Positions 16,893-26,025 of a stretch of DNA of 64,000 bases are shown one piece after another; position 1 is the first letter of the stretch, and each line of letters opens with the position of its first letter. The notes under the pieces are model-generated. The model was not told the DNA's origin, did no database searches, and worked only from the letters and a program-made list of their open reading frames with translations. Origin of the DNA: Chloroflexi bacterium AL-N1 (GTDB taxonomy: Bacteria; Chloroflexota; Chloroflexia; Chloroflexales; Roseiflexaceae); NCBI GenBank assembly GCA_013122435.1, contig WYDT01000021.1:1-64000 (forward strand). Reading direction: 5' to 3'. A program made the translations under genes and the position numbers.

Positions 16893-16976
16893 AGAAAACC
16901 CCTTACTTCTTGTCTGGTTGTTGTTTGTTTAATCGAACAACTGGCTCGTTTGTTGAATTGTAAAGGCTGGTTATTG

Positions 16977-18002
16977 ATGTCTATCAGTATAGACGATCTT
17001 CGCACGCATTTGACAACATTTATTGCTGGAAACGTCAATGCTCCGACCCATATTAAGGCATTGCACCCGATCTCTGGTGGAGCGTCACGTGAAACATGGG
17101 CATTGGATATTGAGGTGGAGTCGGGCTCACAGGTGGGGCATCACGCTTTAATATTCCGTATGGATCAGGCCAGCAGTATGAATCCTGAGGCGCTCGAACG
17201 GAGTGAGGAATTTGCCCTTTTGCAGGTTGCCTACGCAGCAGGTGTCAAAGCCCCGCAACCGCGCTGGCTCGATGCCGTAGGAGCTGCGCTGGGACGTCCA
17301 TTCTTGCTGATGGATCGGGTTGAGGGGGAGTCCATCGGCCCGCGGGTGGTGCGTCGTCCTGAGTTTGCCCAGGCACGAGAGCACTTACCGCAACAGATGG
17401 CCGAACAGTTGGCACGCATCCACGCGATTGATCCAACGATACCCAAACTTGGTTTTCTTCCTCGTCCACCGGAAGAATATTCGCCAGCGCGTCATGCAAT
17501 TGACGGTGTGCGACAGCAGCTTGACCAGCTTGGTATTCAACGTCCGGCGCTGGAGTTTGGGCTACGTTGGTTAGCACAGCATGTCCCACGGCATGAAGAA
17601 CACGTGCTCATACACGGCGATTTTCGTATCGGCAATCTTATCGTTGGCCCTGAAGAACTTCGCGCAGTTATCGATTGGGAGTTTGCTCATGTGGGTGATC
17701 CGCACGAAGACCTGGCTTGGCCATGCGTCCGCGATTGGCGTTTTGGCAATGATACGCTACGGGTTGGTGGTGTTGGGGATGTGGAGACCTATGTAACGGC
17801 ATATGAAGCACTGTCAGGGCGTACCATTGATCGCACAGCACTCCATTACTGGGAGGTTATGGGCAATGTGCGATGGGCCGCAACGTGCTATGTTCAGGCA
17901 GATCGTCATCTTTCCGGTGCTGACCCAAGTATCGAGTTGGTGAGTCTGGGGCGACGTGCGGCGGAGATGGAGCTGGAGTTTTTGACATTAATTGGTGGGT
18001 AG
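16977..18002 (+). CDS. APH-family phosphotransferase, ACAD10/11 kinase-like
   Basis: A 341-residue aminoglycoside-phosphotransferase-fold kinase. It shows a glycine-rich ATP loop region (LHPISGGASRETW), the catalytic loop HVLIHGDFRIGNL and the metal-binding VIDWEFAHVGDPHEDLAW. Members next to acyl-CoA dehydrogenases, and LvaA of levulinate catabolism, phosphorylate 4-hydroxyacyl-CoAs rather than antibiotics; this role is inferred from context. I use the ATG at 16977 (MSISIDDLRTH), not the open frame start at 16845, which would overlap the divergent gene. Confidence 0.88.
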   Translation: MSISIDDLRTHLTTFIAGNVNAPTHIKALHPISGGASRETWALDIEVESGSQVGHHALIFRMDQASSMNPEALERSEEFALLQVAYAAGVKAPQPRWLDAVGAALGRPFLLMDRVEGESIGPRVVRRPEFAQAREHLPQQMAEQLARIHAIDPTIPKLGFLPRPPEEYSPARHAIDGVRQQLDQLGIQRPALEFGLRWLAQHVPRHEEHVLIHGDFRIGNLIVGPEELRAVIDWEFAHVGDPHEDLAWPCVRDWRFGNDTLRVGGVGDVETYVTAYEALSGRTIDRTALHYWEVMGNVRWAATCYVQADRHLSGADPSIELVSLGRRAAEMELEFLTLIGG

Positions 18003-18017
18003 TATCAAAACAAATGC

Positions 18018-19517
18018 TCAGTGCTTTCCAAATCCATTATCGCGATAGTGTGGCTCTTTTAAGAGTGCCTGAACCGCTGCCTGCAGGTCGGCAGCAGGTG
18101 TAAGGGCACTGAGATCAAGACCTAAAGCAATTATGGTCTGGGCGACTTCTGGACGAACACCAACCAGTTGTATATGGGCACCAATGAGACGCAGCGCTTC
18201 AGCCGTCTGTATGAGGACCTGTGCTACATGTGTATCCACAATAGGCACACCTGTAATATCAATAAGTACGTGTTTGGCATGAGCCCGTTCAACTGCGTAG
18301 AGCACATTATTACGGAAGTTTGTGGCGCGTTGATCATTGATGGTACCGATGAGCGGAGCAATAAGTACGCCTGGGAGTACTGGAATGACGGGAGCACTCA
18401 ATTCCTGAATGGTATGGAGTAGTTGGGTGCGTTCCCTGTTGATAGACTCAAGCTCATGTACAGTTGTCAGTAGCTGTTCATGTTCGTGTTCCAATAAAGT
18501 CCTTTGTTCTTCAGTTTCAGTCACATCGCGCCCCAACAATAGTGTTTGGCTCTGATGACCAAGATTGTCTGTAATGGGTGTATGGGTAAATACAATCTGT
18601 CGATGGTTAATGGTAAGGGGTGGAAGATCGTCTGTGATAGGAGATGTGGGTGATTGAATGTGAGAGAGCGTTGTAGATGAAGCGCCCATTTTATCTAGTG
18701 TCTGTATGATCGAATGGTTGTTTTGAAAACCCAGCCGCACTGCTTGTGTATTTGTGTATACAATACCTCCATCGCGGTCACAGAGGATAATAGCATCACG
18801 CATCGCTTGCAGCGCTATGGCAATCCCAATTGTTCTGGGGGCAAGCATCTGCCGTCGGATAATAGCCTCGCACAACGCTAGTAAAACAAGTAGTTGAGAC
18901 CCGCCGATAAGCCCAATTTGTTGGCCTGCAAAAGTTATGGGAGCAAGCAAGAGCGCCCCAAGAATAATGCTTGCTTGTTGTCGTTGTACTCCCTTGCGTT
19001 GCACGATGGTGCCAATTAGCAAACCGAGTGTTAACAAAAAGGTGCCAGTGTCAGCGACACGCAACACTATGCGGGCTGGCCCCTGGGTAAACTGTGACGA
19101 GAGCACGTAACCACCGGAATAATTAGCAGGTGCACCGGTTACAAACCATTGTTGCCCAATCAACACGTCCACGAAGAGAGCAACATACAGGATGAGCAAA
19201 ACCACTGCAAGGCTGATACCCAGTTGTCTCGCCCAGATTTGCTCACGGTAAAAAACGGCCATAACAATAAGTGCTAAGCTCCCCAAAAAGCCGCCTGCAC
19301 GGGGAATGGTAAGCAAGGTTGCACCAATGGTTGCAATGACTGGGTTTGTTGTGGTGATCATCAACTGATAGCCAGTAATGCCAAATAATGTGGTGATCCC
19401 CAGCGCAAAAATAAGCCAGCGCAATGTTTGTGGAATCTCGTTTCGTTGCACAGTTCCAACGAGATAGGCGGCGACAATAAGCTGAACGAAGATAGTGAGT
19501 TGTTGAATGATGAGCAC
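18018..19517 (-). CDS. Membrane sensor with PAS-like and STAS (RsbR-type) domains
   Basis: About 499 residues. The N-terminal half has roughly eight membrane segments, followed by a PAS-like region (AILCDRDGGIVYTNTQAVRL...LLGRDVTETEEQ), a coiled coil and a C-terminal STAS domain with the RsbR-type entry APVIPVLPGVLIAPLIGTI and the strand HVLIDITGVPIVDTHVAQ. RsbR-type STAS proteins form stress-sensing complexes; here Asp-Thr in VDTHVA may be the phosphorylation region. The frame is open to 19691, but only from TTG; I favour GTG at 19517, which has AAGGA six bases upstream and begins directly with a membrane segment. A paralogue lies at 22828-23922. Confidence 0.82.
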   Translation of the reverse strand: MLIIQQLTIFVQLIVAAYLVGTVQRNEIPQTLRWLIFALGITTLFGITGYQLMITTTNPVIATIGATLLTIPRAGGFLGSLALIVMAVFYREQIWARQLGISLAVVLLILYVALFVDVLIGQQWFVTGAPANYSGGYVLSSQFTQGPARIVLRVADTGTFLLTLGLLIGTIVQRKGVQRQQASIILGALLLAPITFAGQQIGLIGGSQLLVLLALCEAIIRRQMLAPRTIGIAIALQAMRDAIILCDRDGGIVYTNTQAVRLGFQNNHSIIQTLDKMGASSTTLSHIQSPTSPITDDLPPLTINHRQIVFTHTPITDNLGHQSQTLLLGRDVTETEEQRTLLEHEHEQLLTTVHELESINRERTQLLHTIQELSAPVIPVLPGVLIAPLIGTINDQRATNFRNNVLYAVERAHAKHVLIDITGVPIVDTHVAQVLIQTAEALRLIGAHIQLVGVRPEVAQTIIALGLDLSALTPAADLQAAVQALLKEPHYRDNGFGKH

Positions 19518-19836
19518 TGAGTATCCTTGCCATCGAAGCTCTGTTACAGTGGCATCCAGTTTAGCATGTATAGCTTTGGGCCATTGCTTGTTCAGGGGTG
19601 GTGATCGATGCCAATTGGGGATCAATAATGCTAAAAACGGCCACTTGTCAGTGTGAGAGAATGGGTATCGAAGGTTTCTCACTGGCACCAATCGTGAAAG
19701 TAAGGTTCGCCTGGATTGCCTTTAGCCGCACGCATTTGTATTGGCAATCGAGCTGTCATATAATGCAGAGAGAAAGCTCAATCTGCCAGTAAGGGAAATA
19801 CTATTGAGAACCTTGCTCCTCCGCCGATCAGAGATC

Positions 19837-20721
19837 ATGCAGCTGCTCAATATTCGCGAAGTGGTGCCATTACTTCGTGCGGCATTTGGCTCCTGTGTGT
19901 TCAGTCGTACGATTCCGCCCCAACGCATTCGTTCAGATCTGCCATCATCTGGTGCGGCAATGCTGCTTTTTTCCTGGGTTAAGCGATACTATTCCAGCCT
20001 ATACTGTGAAGGTGCATGCCAAGTACCCGAATCAACAACCTGCGATTCATGGTGTATTGCATCTGCATGATTTAGCAACCGAATCTCTACTTGCTGTGAT
20101 GGATTCGACGTATCTTACCGCTGCGCGTACGGGGATCTCTGGGGCTTTAGCAGCAGATATTCTGGCACGTCCAACTGCTACGAAAGTAGCCATCATTGGA
20201 GCGGTGTTCAAGGGCGATTTCTTTTACGCGCATTTGCTGCAATGCGAACAATCGAACATGTCTGGGTATTTGATACAAGCTTTGCCAATGCTCAAAACTA
20301 TGCTCAGGATACATCGGCAGAATTGCAGATACCGATCACTGCCTGTCAATTGCTCCAGGAAACAGTATTATCTGCTGAGGTTATCTTTACGGCAACCTGG
20401 TCTCGTGAACCGTTTCTATCCTTAGCTATGGTTCAACCAGGATGCCATATTACTACGCTTGGCCCTGATGAGCCTGGGAAATGTGAAGTTGCAGCAGATC
20501 TTATCCAGCATGGCCTGTTTGTGTGTGATGATCGAATATTTGCGATTAGCATGAGTGCTGTTGGAGGGGTTGGTCTGAATGAAGATGTGATTGCGGCGGA
20601 GTTAGGCGAGGTTATCACAGGAAGTCATCCTGGCCGCACAACCGCAGATCAAATTACTATCTATGAAATTACTATCTATGGTGGTGTTGGATTGGCTTTT
20701 CAGGATTTGATTGTGGCATAG
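19837..20721 (+). pseudogene. Ornithine cyclodeaminase/mu-crystallin family, frameshifted
   Basis: Three overlapping reading frames together encode one member of this NAD-binding family: MQLLNIREVVPLLRAAFG from 19837, then VKVHAKYPNQQPAIHG and STYLTAARTGISGALAADIL in a second frame, and VWVFDTSFANAQNYAQ to the end in a third. Frameshifts lie near 19990-20010 and again near 20215-20245. The family removes ammonia from ornithine or reduces ketimines. A short tandem repeat (attactatctatg twice, 20655-20682) is near the 3' end. The gene is probably dead, unless the shifts are sequencing errors. Confidence 0.8.
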
Positions 20722-20872
20722 CAAGTATATCAAGCAGCACAATCACAAAAAATTGGTCAATTCATTGACTTTCTTGATTAAACGTTGTACAAAGCTTGCT
20801 GCTGACCAATGGATTGATGTTCTTGCTTTATGAAATCATTCAAACCATACTTGAAGTATTAGTGGCATTATT

Positions 20873-21661
20873 ATGCATGAATCTGCGCTAGATGAGACAT
20901 TCATTCCGCGCCCGTTGTCGTGTTGGAGCTACATCCGTGTTGGTGGGGGGCATACCATCGTGAACGATGTTGGAATGCGTTTGCTGGTCCGTGATGCGCG
21001 TCGCCCTCACTACGCGAACGCGCAGATCGATGATTATGGTCCCACATCATCCCGATCACAAACCCACTTTTCGTGGCGTCCACCGCTGCGTATGACGGTT
21101 CGTGCACGATCCTCCGAGTTGATTGCTGGTACCGCAGGATTTGGCTTCTGGAATAACCCTTTCTCGCCGCTCGGTGGTCGTCCAAGGCTTCCTGCTGCCA
21201 TCTGGTTTTTCTATGCATCGCCGCCTTCGGATATGCCACTTGCGTTGGATGTGCCAGGAAACGGTTGGAAGGTCGCCTGCCTTGATGCCACCCAACCGCG
21301 AGCATTGGCCTGGGCTCCTTTGACGCTACCCGTGCTCTTGCTCAATCGTCGACCAACTCTGTATCGCCGTCTTTGGCCAAGGGTGCAGCACGCGCTTCGC
21401 ATCGCCGAGGCTGCTATTCCTCCTATTAATACCATCTGGCGTATTTATACGCTTGATTGGCAGCACGATTATGCGTGTTTTGCCATCGATGGTGCGGTGG
21501 TGCTGGAGACTGATTGTGTTCCGCAGGGCCCATTGGGTTTTGTGGCCTGGATTGATAGCCAATGGGCGGTCGTTACCCCGTGGGGCCGCTTAGGATGGGG
21601 GTTTTTGGACACAGAGACCCAGTGGCTGGATCTGCAACAGGTTCGCATTGAGCAAATCTAG
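20873..21661 (+). CDS. Conserved-looking hypothetical protein, possible jelly-roll fold
   Basis: A 262-residue soluble protein (MHESALDETFIPRPLSCWSY...) that I cannot assign to a family. It is rich in Trp and strand-like segments (AGTAGFGFWNNPFSP, IWRIYTLDWQHDYACFAIDG, LGFVAWIDSQWAVVTPWG), a pattern like concanavalin-type or GH16-like jelly rolls, but no catalytic motif is seen. It is convergent with galE, and a hairpin terminator lies between them. Confidence 0.7.
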   Translation: MHESALDETFIPRPLSCWSYIRVGGGHTIVNDVGMRLLVRDARRPHYANAQIDDYGPTSSRSQTHFSWRPPLRMTVRARSSELIAGTAGFGFWNNPFSPLGGRPRLPAAIWFFYASPPSDMPLALDVPGNGWKVACLDATQPRALAWAPLTLPVLLLNRRPTLYRRLWPRVQHALRIAEAAIPPINTIWRIYTLDWQHDYACFAIDGAVVLETDCVPQGPLGFVAWIDSQWAVVTPWGRLGWGFLDTETQWLDLQQVRIEQI

Positions 21662-21680
21662 ATCATGAGAGCAGTAGGAG

Positions 21681-21728
21681 AAAACGGCTGACGACAATCT
21701 CTGATACCTGAGATGTGATGTCAGCCGT
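21681..21728 (-). terminator. Hairpin terminator after galE
   Basis: Arms acggctgac (21684-21692) and gtcagccgt (21720-21728) are exact complements, with an inner pair aatctc/gagat. On the minus strand the hairpin is followed by TTTTCTCCT, so it should end galE transcription; it may also work for the convergent gene. Confidence 0.7.
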
Positions 21729-21742
21729 AGGTAGCATAGATG

Positions 21743-22726
21743 CTATTTAGCATAGCCGTGAGGATGGGCGCTGTGCCACTCCCATGCGCTGCTGACAATT
21801 TGTTCAAGATCGGGGTAGCGCGGCTCCCACCCCAGCTCTTCGCGAATGTTTGTTGATGATGCGATCAGCACTGCCGGGTCGCCGGGACGTCGCGGGCCAA
21901 CTTCAAGTGGGATGGCGTGTCCGGTGACTTTACGTGCTGCGTTAATGACTTCTAACACACTAAAGCCATTGCCATTACCCAGGTTATACTTGCGGCTGCC
22001 GATGTCTTGAATGTTTTCGAGTGCGAGCATATGGGCCTGGGCCAGATCGACCACGTGCACATAGTCGCGCACACAGGTGCCATCATTGGTGGGGTAGTCA
22101 TCGCCGAAAATGATGACTTTGTCACGTTGACCAAGAGCAACCTGTAGGACTATGGGAATGAGATGGGTTTCTGGGTCGTGATCCTCACCACGATTCGCTG
22201 TGTCACCAGCGGCATTGAAGTAGCGCAGACAGGCATAGCGCATGCCATAAATGCGCTCAAACCAGTGGAGCAAACGCTCAAGAAAGAATTTGGACTCACC
22301 GTAGGGTGATCCTGGCACAATCCGATCATCGGGTTCGATAGGCATCGTCTGAGGGTCATCAAACAGGTTGGCCGTGGAAGAGAGGATAAACCGCCCCACA
22401 TTGTGTGCAGCCGCTTGCTCCAAGAGATTCGACCCGGCGATGACATTGTCCCGCAGATACATCAAGGGCTGTTCCATACTCTCGCCTACCAGGGTGAAGG
22501 AGGCAAAATGCATAATGCCGTCAATGCCTTTGTGTTCCTGAAATAGTCGCTTGACGGCATCTGTGTCACGCAGATCGCCCTCAATAAAGGCTGCATCAGG
22601 GTGAACTGCTGCGCGATGACCTTGATAGAGGTTATCAAAAACGACCACAGCGTGGCCTGCTTGCACTAATTCTGCGGCGGTAATGCTACCAATATAGCCT
22701 GCACCGCCTGTAACAAGAACTTTCAC
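21743..22726 (-). CDS. galE: UDP-glucose 4-epimerase
   Basis: A 327-residue extended short-chain dehydrogenase. It has the NAD-binding start KVLVTGGAGYIGS, the FDNLYQGHRAAV segment typical of GalE, the catalytic YGESK (Tyr and Lys, about residues 146-150) and ACLRYFNAAGD. It interconverts UDP-glucose and UDP-galactose for sugar use and surface glycans. Full length for the family. It stands alone on its strand between a hypothetical gene and a STAS-domain gene. Confidence 0.95.
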   Translation of the reverse strand: MKVLVTGGAGYIGSITAAELVQAGHAVVVFDNLYQGHRAAVHPDAAFIEGDLRDTDAVKRLFQEHKGIDGIMHFASFTLVGESMEQPLMYLRDNVIAGSNLLEQAAAHNVGRFILSSTANLFDDPQTMPIEPDDRIVPGSPYGESKFFLERLLHWFERIYGMRYACLRYFNAAGDTANRGEDHDPETHLIPIVLQVALGQRDKVIIFGDDYPTNDGTCVRDYVHVVDLAQAHMLALENIQDIGSRKYNLGNGNGFSVLEVINAARKVTGHAIPLEVGPRRPGDPAVLIASSTNIREELGWEPRYPDLEQIVSSAWEWHSAHPHGYAK

Positions 22727-22827
22727 GTTTAGGACTCCTTTGAGAGAAGGTCGATGTCAGATGCGTAGCATAGCATAGAAAAATGTCAAAGCAATGACAA
22801 AGAGCTAGCGAATTCCTGACACCAGCG

Positions 22828-23922
22828 CTAACTCACATGGCCATTTGGTGCAAGTGCGAGGGCACCATGAAGATCGTTGACAGTTTGTACCTGTGGCAAT
22901 TCTATTCCCGAATGTAACAGTGCTTGCGCGACTTCAGGGCGTACACCGGCCAAAATAACTTGTGCACCGAGGAGTCGAGCTGACCGAATCATCTCCAGAA
23001 GACCCTGGGCTACGTGTTCGTCGACAAAAGGCAAGCCGGTAACATCAACGATCAATCTGTATGCTCGGGTTCGGGTGATTTCTTTCAAGGAGCGTTGCTG
23101 CACGATGTAGAGACGTTCCTGGTCAAGTAAACCTATCAGCGGCACAACCAGTGTTTTCTCACCAACGGGCAGTACTGGCACACTCATCTCACGAATGACT
23201 TCACGTTGGTGTCGATTCTCGTCGAGCAAACGTGCTTGTGCAGTTGCACGTTCTTCGACTTCTACTAACGCTTGTTGGAGATCCTCAGTACGTGCAGCGA
23301 CCTGTGTTTCAAGGATTCCCTGTGCTTCTTGTAGCGACTGATTGTCTTTCTGGCTCTGTGCTAATGCGTCATGAAGCCGCCCCTGAGATTGCACCATTGC
23401 CAGTATAACAAATGCAGATGCCATCGCAATGATACCAATAAACACAATATCAAGCACTTCTTCTGGTGGGGAAGGGAATAATGGATCAAAAAGGTTGATA
23501 ACGACCGTGGCAGTAATGACAATCCAGGATACCAACGCGAGCAAGCGGAATGTCCGTCCATCGACATATGAAAGGGCAATAGCCAGCGCCATTGGTGGTA
23601 TCAGGATAAGTGCTGGTAAGGCAAACGGTAGGATAACTGCAAATGCAATGCCAAGTCCCAGTAGATTGGCACACACAAGGAGCACCGCAGTTTGGAGTTG
23701 TTGGCGTTGCACAGACATCCAGGCCAGTAGCAGTACCAGTGAGTACACACCAGTTACAATAGCTTGGGGAAGTAAAAAAACGGTTGTTTCAGGGATAGCG
23801 ATCAGAGCAGTAACTTGCAACAATAAGAGCAGAAGGGTTAATGGAATGAGCCAGCGTAAAAAACGCTGTAATTGGGCGAGTTGGATGAGTTTATTGTGAG
23901 AAGAAAGTGCACTCATATACAT
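22828..23922 (-). CDS. Membrane protein with STAS (RsbR-type) domain
   Basis: A 364-residue protein with about five to six N-terminal membrane segments (for example FLRWLIPLTLLLLLLQVTALIAI), a coiled coil (about residues 195-245) and a C-terminal STAS domain (MSVPVLPVGEKTLVVPLIGLL, then YRLIVDVTGLPFVDEHVAQGLL). The STAS domain is close to that of the protein at 18018-19517, including VGVRPEVAQ against AGVRPEVAQ, so they are paralogues. It is a likely sensor that signals through partner switching. The residue after VD is Glu rather than the phosphorylatable Thr or Ser, which may matter for signalling. Confidence 0.85.
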   Translation of the reverse strand: MYMSALSSHNKLIQLAQLQRFLRWLIPLTLLLLLLQVTALIAIPETTVFLLPQAIVTGVYSLVLLLAWMSVQRQQLQTAVLLVCANLLGLGIAFAVILPFALPALILIPPMALAIALSYVDGRTFRLLALVSWIVITATVVINLFDPLFPSPPEEVLDIVFIGIIAMASAFVILAMVQSQGRLHDALAQSQKDNQSLQEAQGILETQVAARTEDLQQALVEVEERATAQARLLDENRHQREVIREMSVPVLPVGEKTLVVPLIGLLDQERLYIVQQRSLKEITRTRAYRLIVDVTGLPFVDEHVAQGLLEMIRSARLLGAQVILAGVRPEVAQALLHSGIELPQVQTVNDLHGALALAPNGHVS

Positions 23923-24369
23923 ACTGGGATAGGTATTCTATGGCCTTAACTGGCTAACACATCTGCTAACAATACCAACACGTCATGGTGTTACTCTTTG
24001 TGAAAAGTAGAGTGATATTTATTTATATTATATATTTGTTACGCTACTAGTATAACACGATTTCAAGATATTAGACATACGTATCAATCTGTTGGTTTGT
24101 CCGTTCGGTTTTCGGAGACGTTGGTAGAAAATCTGTTTGAAATCACATCTTGTTACAGGTTATAAGACAAAAAAACGGCTACCTGTTGAGGTAACCGCTA
24201 CAAAGGAGGCGCAGCAACGATTATTTTCAAATAATCAACATTTTATTTCGTATGGTCGTTGCTCCCATCTTATCTATTTCATGTATATATACGTCGCATG
24301 TTTCCAGCAGGATGTATCTATTTGTATTCATTTGAACCATGTTTGGGAAGTAGTTGGGTGTCTGATATG
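23923..24369. other. Gene-free stretch with one terminator
   Basis: An A+T-rich 447-base gap between the STAS gene and the hypothetical gene at 24370. Apart from the terminator at 24169-24199 I see no gene, RNA or repeat in it. Confidence 0.6.
24169..24199 (-). terminator. Rho-independent terminator, minus strand
   Basis: Arms aacggctacct (24174-24184) and aggtaaccgct (from 24189) pair with one mismatch around the loop gttg. On the minus strand the stem is followed by seven Ts. It lies about 170 bases after the stop of the gene at 24370-25005, so that transcript would have a long 3' tail. Confidence 0.75.
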
Positions 24370-25005
24370 TTACACATTCTGTGTTGATCCATCAGGTGGC
24401 TGATCATCATCATCTGATGACTCTGCCTCTGGGTCATATACTGGTTCTTCTTCCATAGGAGTTGGCATTGGAGGTGGGCCGCCCATGAGAGGGCCTTCGG
24501 CAAGTTGATACAACGCCACAATACGACTCCGAGCCAGGGCAGCTGTCGCACGATTGAGCGGAGGGAAGCTGCTCAACAAGGGAAAAACTTGTACATCATG
24601 GATTGGCACAAAATCATCGGCAATCCGTTCCAGCGCTTCTACTAATGAGAGGTCAGGGCGTTTGTGGAATGTTGCCCGTACGACAAAAGCAGTAGTAAAA
24701 AACATCACCACAACAGGTACAATTCCACGGATCTGCTCTTCTCGAACATAATCATCTGGTGGTGTGGCTTCTTCGAGGGTCGTGACTAATAAAGCCTCGC
24801 TCCGATCAACGAAGAGGTGTGGCACGCGCTGCGACTGTTGTGAGCGTTCCAGGGGGGCCACAGTGGCATCGCGTAAAGGGATGTAGCGACGTTGCTCACC
24901 ATTGAAGGCCTCACTTACTGGACGATAGATCGGCAGATCGTAAGCGCCACTTACAACCAGGCTCGTGGTATAAACTTCAACTTGATGTGTGTATTGTGTA
25001 CTCAT
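24370..25005 (-). CDS. Hypothetical protein with acidic proline-rich tail
   Basis: A 211-residue soluble protein that I do not recognise. The first 165 residues look like a folded domain of strands (VEVYTTSLVVSGAYDLPIYRPVSE, IPLRDATVAPLER, RVPHLFVDRSEALLV). The tail is rich in Pro, Met, Glu and Asp (PLMGGPPPMPTPMEEEP to DDDDQPPDGS) and is probably disordered. It lies just downstream of an FHA-domain regulator on the same strand. Confidence 0.7.
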   Translation of the reverse strand: MSTQYTHQVEVYTTSLVVSGAYDLPIYRPVSEAFNGEQRRYIPLRDATVAPLERSQQSQRVPHLFVDRSEALLVTTLEEATPPDDYVREEQIRGIVPVVVMFFTTAFVVRATFHKRPDLSLVEALERIADDFVPIHDVQVFPLLSSFPPLNRATAALARSRIVALYQLAEGPLMGGPPPMPTPMEEEPVYDPEAESSDDDDQPPDGSTQNV

Positions 25006-25154
25006 AGAAGGCTGTTACTACAAATCTGCTTAGGAAAGATAGTACTATAGATGTGACAATTCTTCACGTGACATCGTTTATATGAGTAGAGCGACAGTCG
25101 TGATCTATATTGTGTCCACAACGAAAGATGCTCTATCACCAGGCTGTCCTTGCG

Positions 25155-25817
25155 TTACTCAATAAGTAATTTGTATCCAAAACCACGTACGGTTACAAGA
25201 AAGCGCGGCTTGCCTGGATCTTGCTCAATGCGTTGACGTACTCGATAAATAAGTGCATCGATGGCGTTATAGTCATAGACTTCATAGTCCCATACATTCT
25301 TGGCAATATCGTCTTTACTGACAACTTCGCCACGACGGATGTGGAGTAACTCTAATAATTGGAATTCTTTGACTGTTAATTGTGGCTCCAGCAGTTTGCC
25401 TTCGATATAGACTTCCTTTGTACGTGTGTCGATACGAATAGCATCATCGGAGTCGGATGATGCCTGAACACGCTTGAGAATTTCGAGTGGTAGGGGACCC
25501 TTCTGGGTAGCTTCCGGATCATTAAAAACAATCTCAGTATCGGCAACCCAGATACGATCCTGATTGTATAATGGACGTGTGTCTTCGACGCGTTCGCCGT
25601 TGACAAAGGTGCCATTGGTGCTGTCAAGATCACGAACTGAGAACCCATTTGCGTCGTACTCCAGGCGGGCGTGACGGCGTGAGGCCAAGGGATGATCAAT
25701 GATAATATCATTTGTACCGTCGCGACCAATCGAAAGCGACGCTTTGCTCCATTCTACTTGTGAGGTACTTGAGTCTTGACGTACAATCACTAGCAAAGGT
25801 GCAGGAGTTGGCTGCAT
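25155..25817 (-). CDS. FHA-domain winged-helix transcriptional regulator
   Basis: A 220-residue protein joining an FHA phosphothreonine-binding domain (about residues 22-95; SIGRDGTNDIIIDHPLASRR, SVRDLDSTNGTFVNG) to a C-terminal OmpR/PhoB-type winged helix (about 125-217; VKEFQLLELLHIRRGEVVSK, DALIYRVRQRIEQDPGKPRF). The FHA part probably docks the phosphorylated form of a kinase, and the kinase gene starts divergently at 26026. I chose the ATG at 25817 because GAGGAG lies upstream; the open frame extends to 25883 without a ribosome site. Confidence 0.9.
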   Translation of the reverse strand: MQPTPAPLLVIVRQDSSTSQVEWSKASLSIGRDGTNDIIIDHPLASRRHARLEYDANGFSVRDLDSTNGTFVNGERVEDTRPLYNQDRIWVADTEIVFNDPEATQKGPLPLEILKRVQASSDSDDAIRIDTRTKEVYIEGKLLEPQLTVKEFQLLELLHIRRGEVVSKDDIAKNVWDYEVYDYNAIDALIYRVRQRIEQDPGKPRFLVTVRGFGYKLLIE

Positions 25818-25856
25818 TGTGCACTCCTCACAAAAACTTTCACGAAGACAGCGGTT

Positions 25857-25884
25857 TTGAAACCGGAACGCTATATGGTACAAT
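25857..25884 (+). promoter_or_regulatory. Sigma-70-type promoter for the Ser/Thr kinase gene
   Basis: TTGAAA (25857-25862), a 16-base spacer and TACAAT (25879-25884) on the + strand, about 140 bases before the kinase start. The -35 region sits within a small palindrome (cggttt-tg-aaaccg, 25852-25865). Confidence 0.55.
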
Positions 25885-26025
25885 CGCTGTAAGTTGTAAG
25901 AGATTATACCATTAGGGCTACGAAAATACCAGACAGGGGTAACACATAATCAGCGCAAAAGGTACTTCAACAACGACACCTGGTATCTGTTACATTTCCT
26001 GTAAGCATACGACTAGAAGATTATT

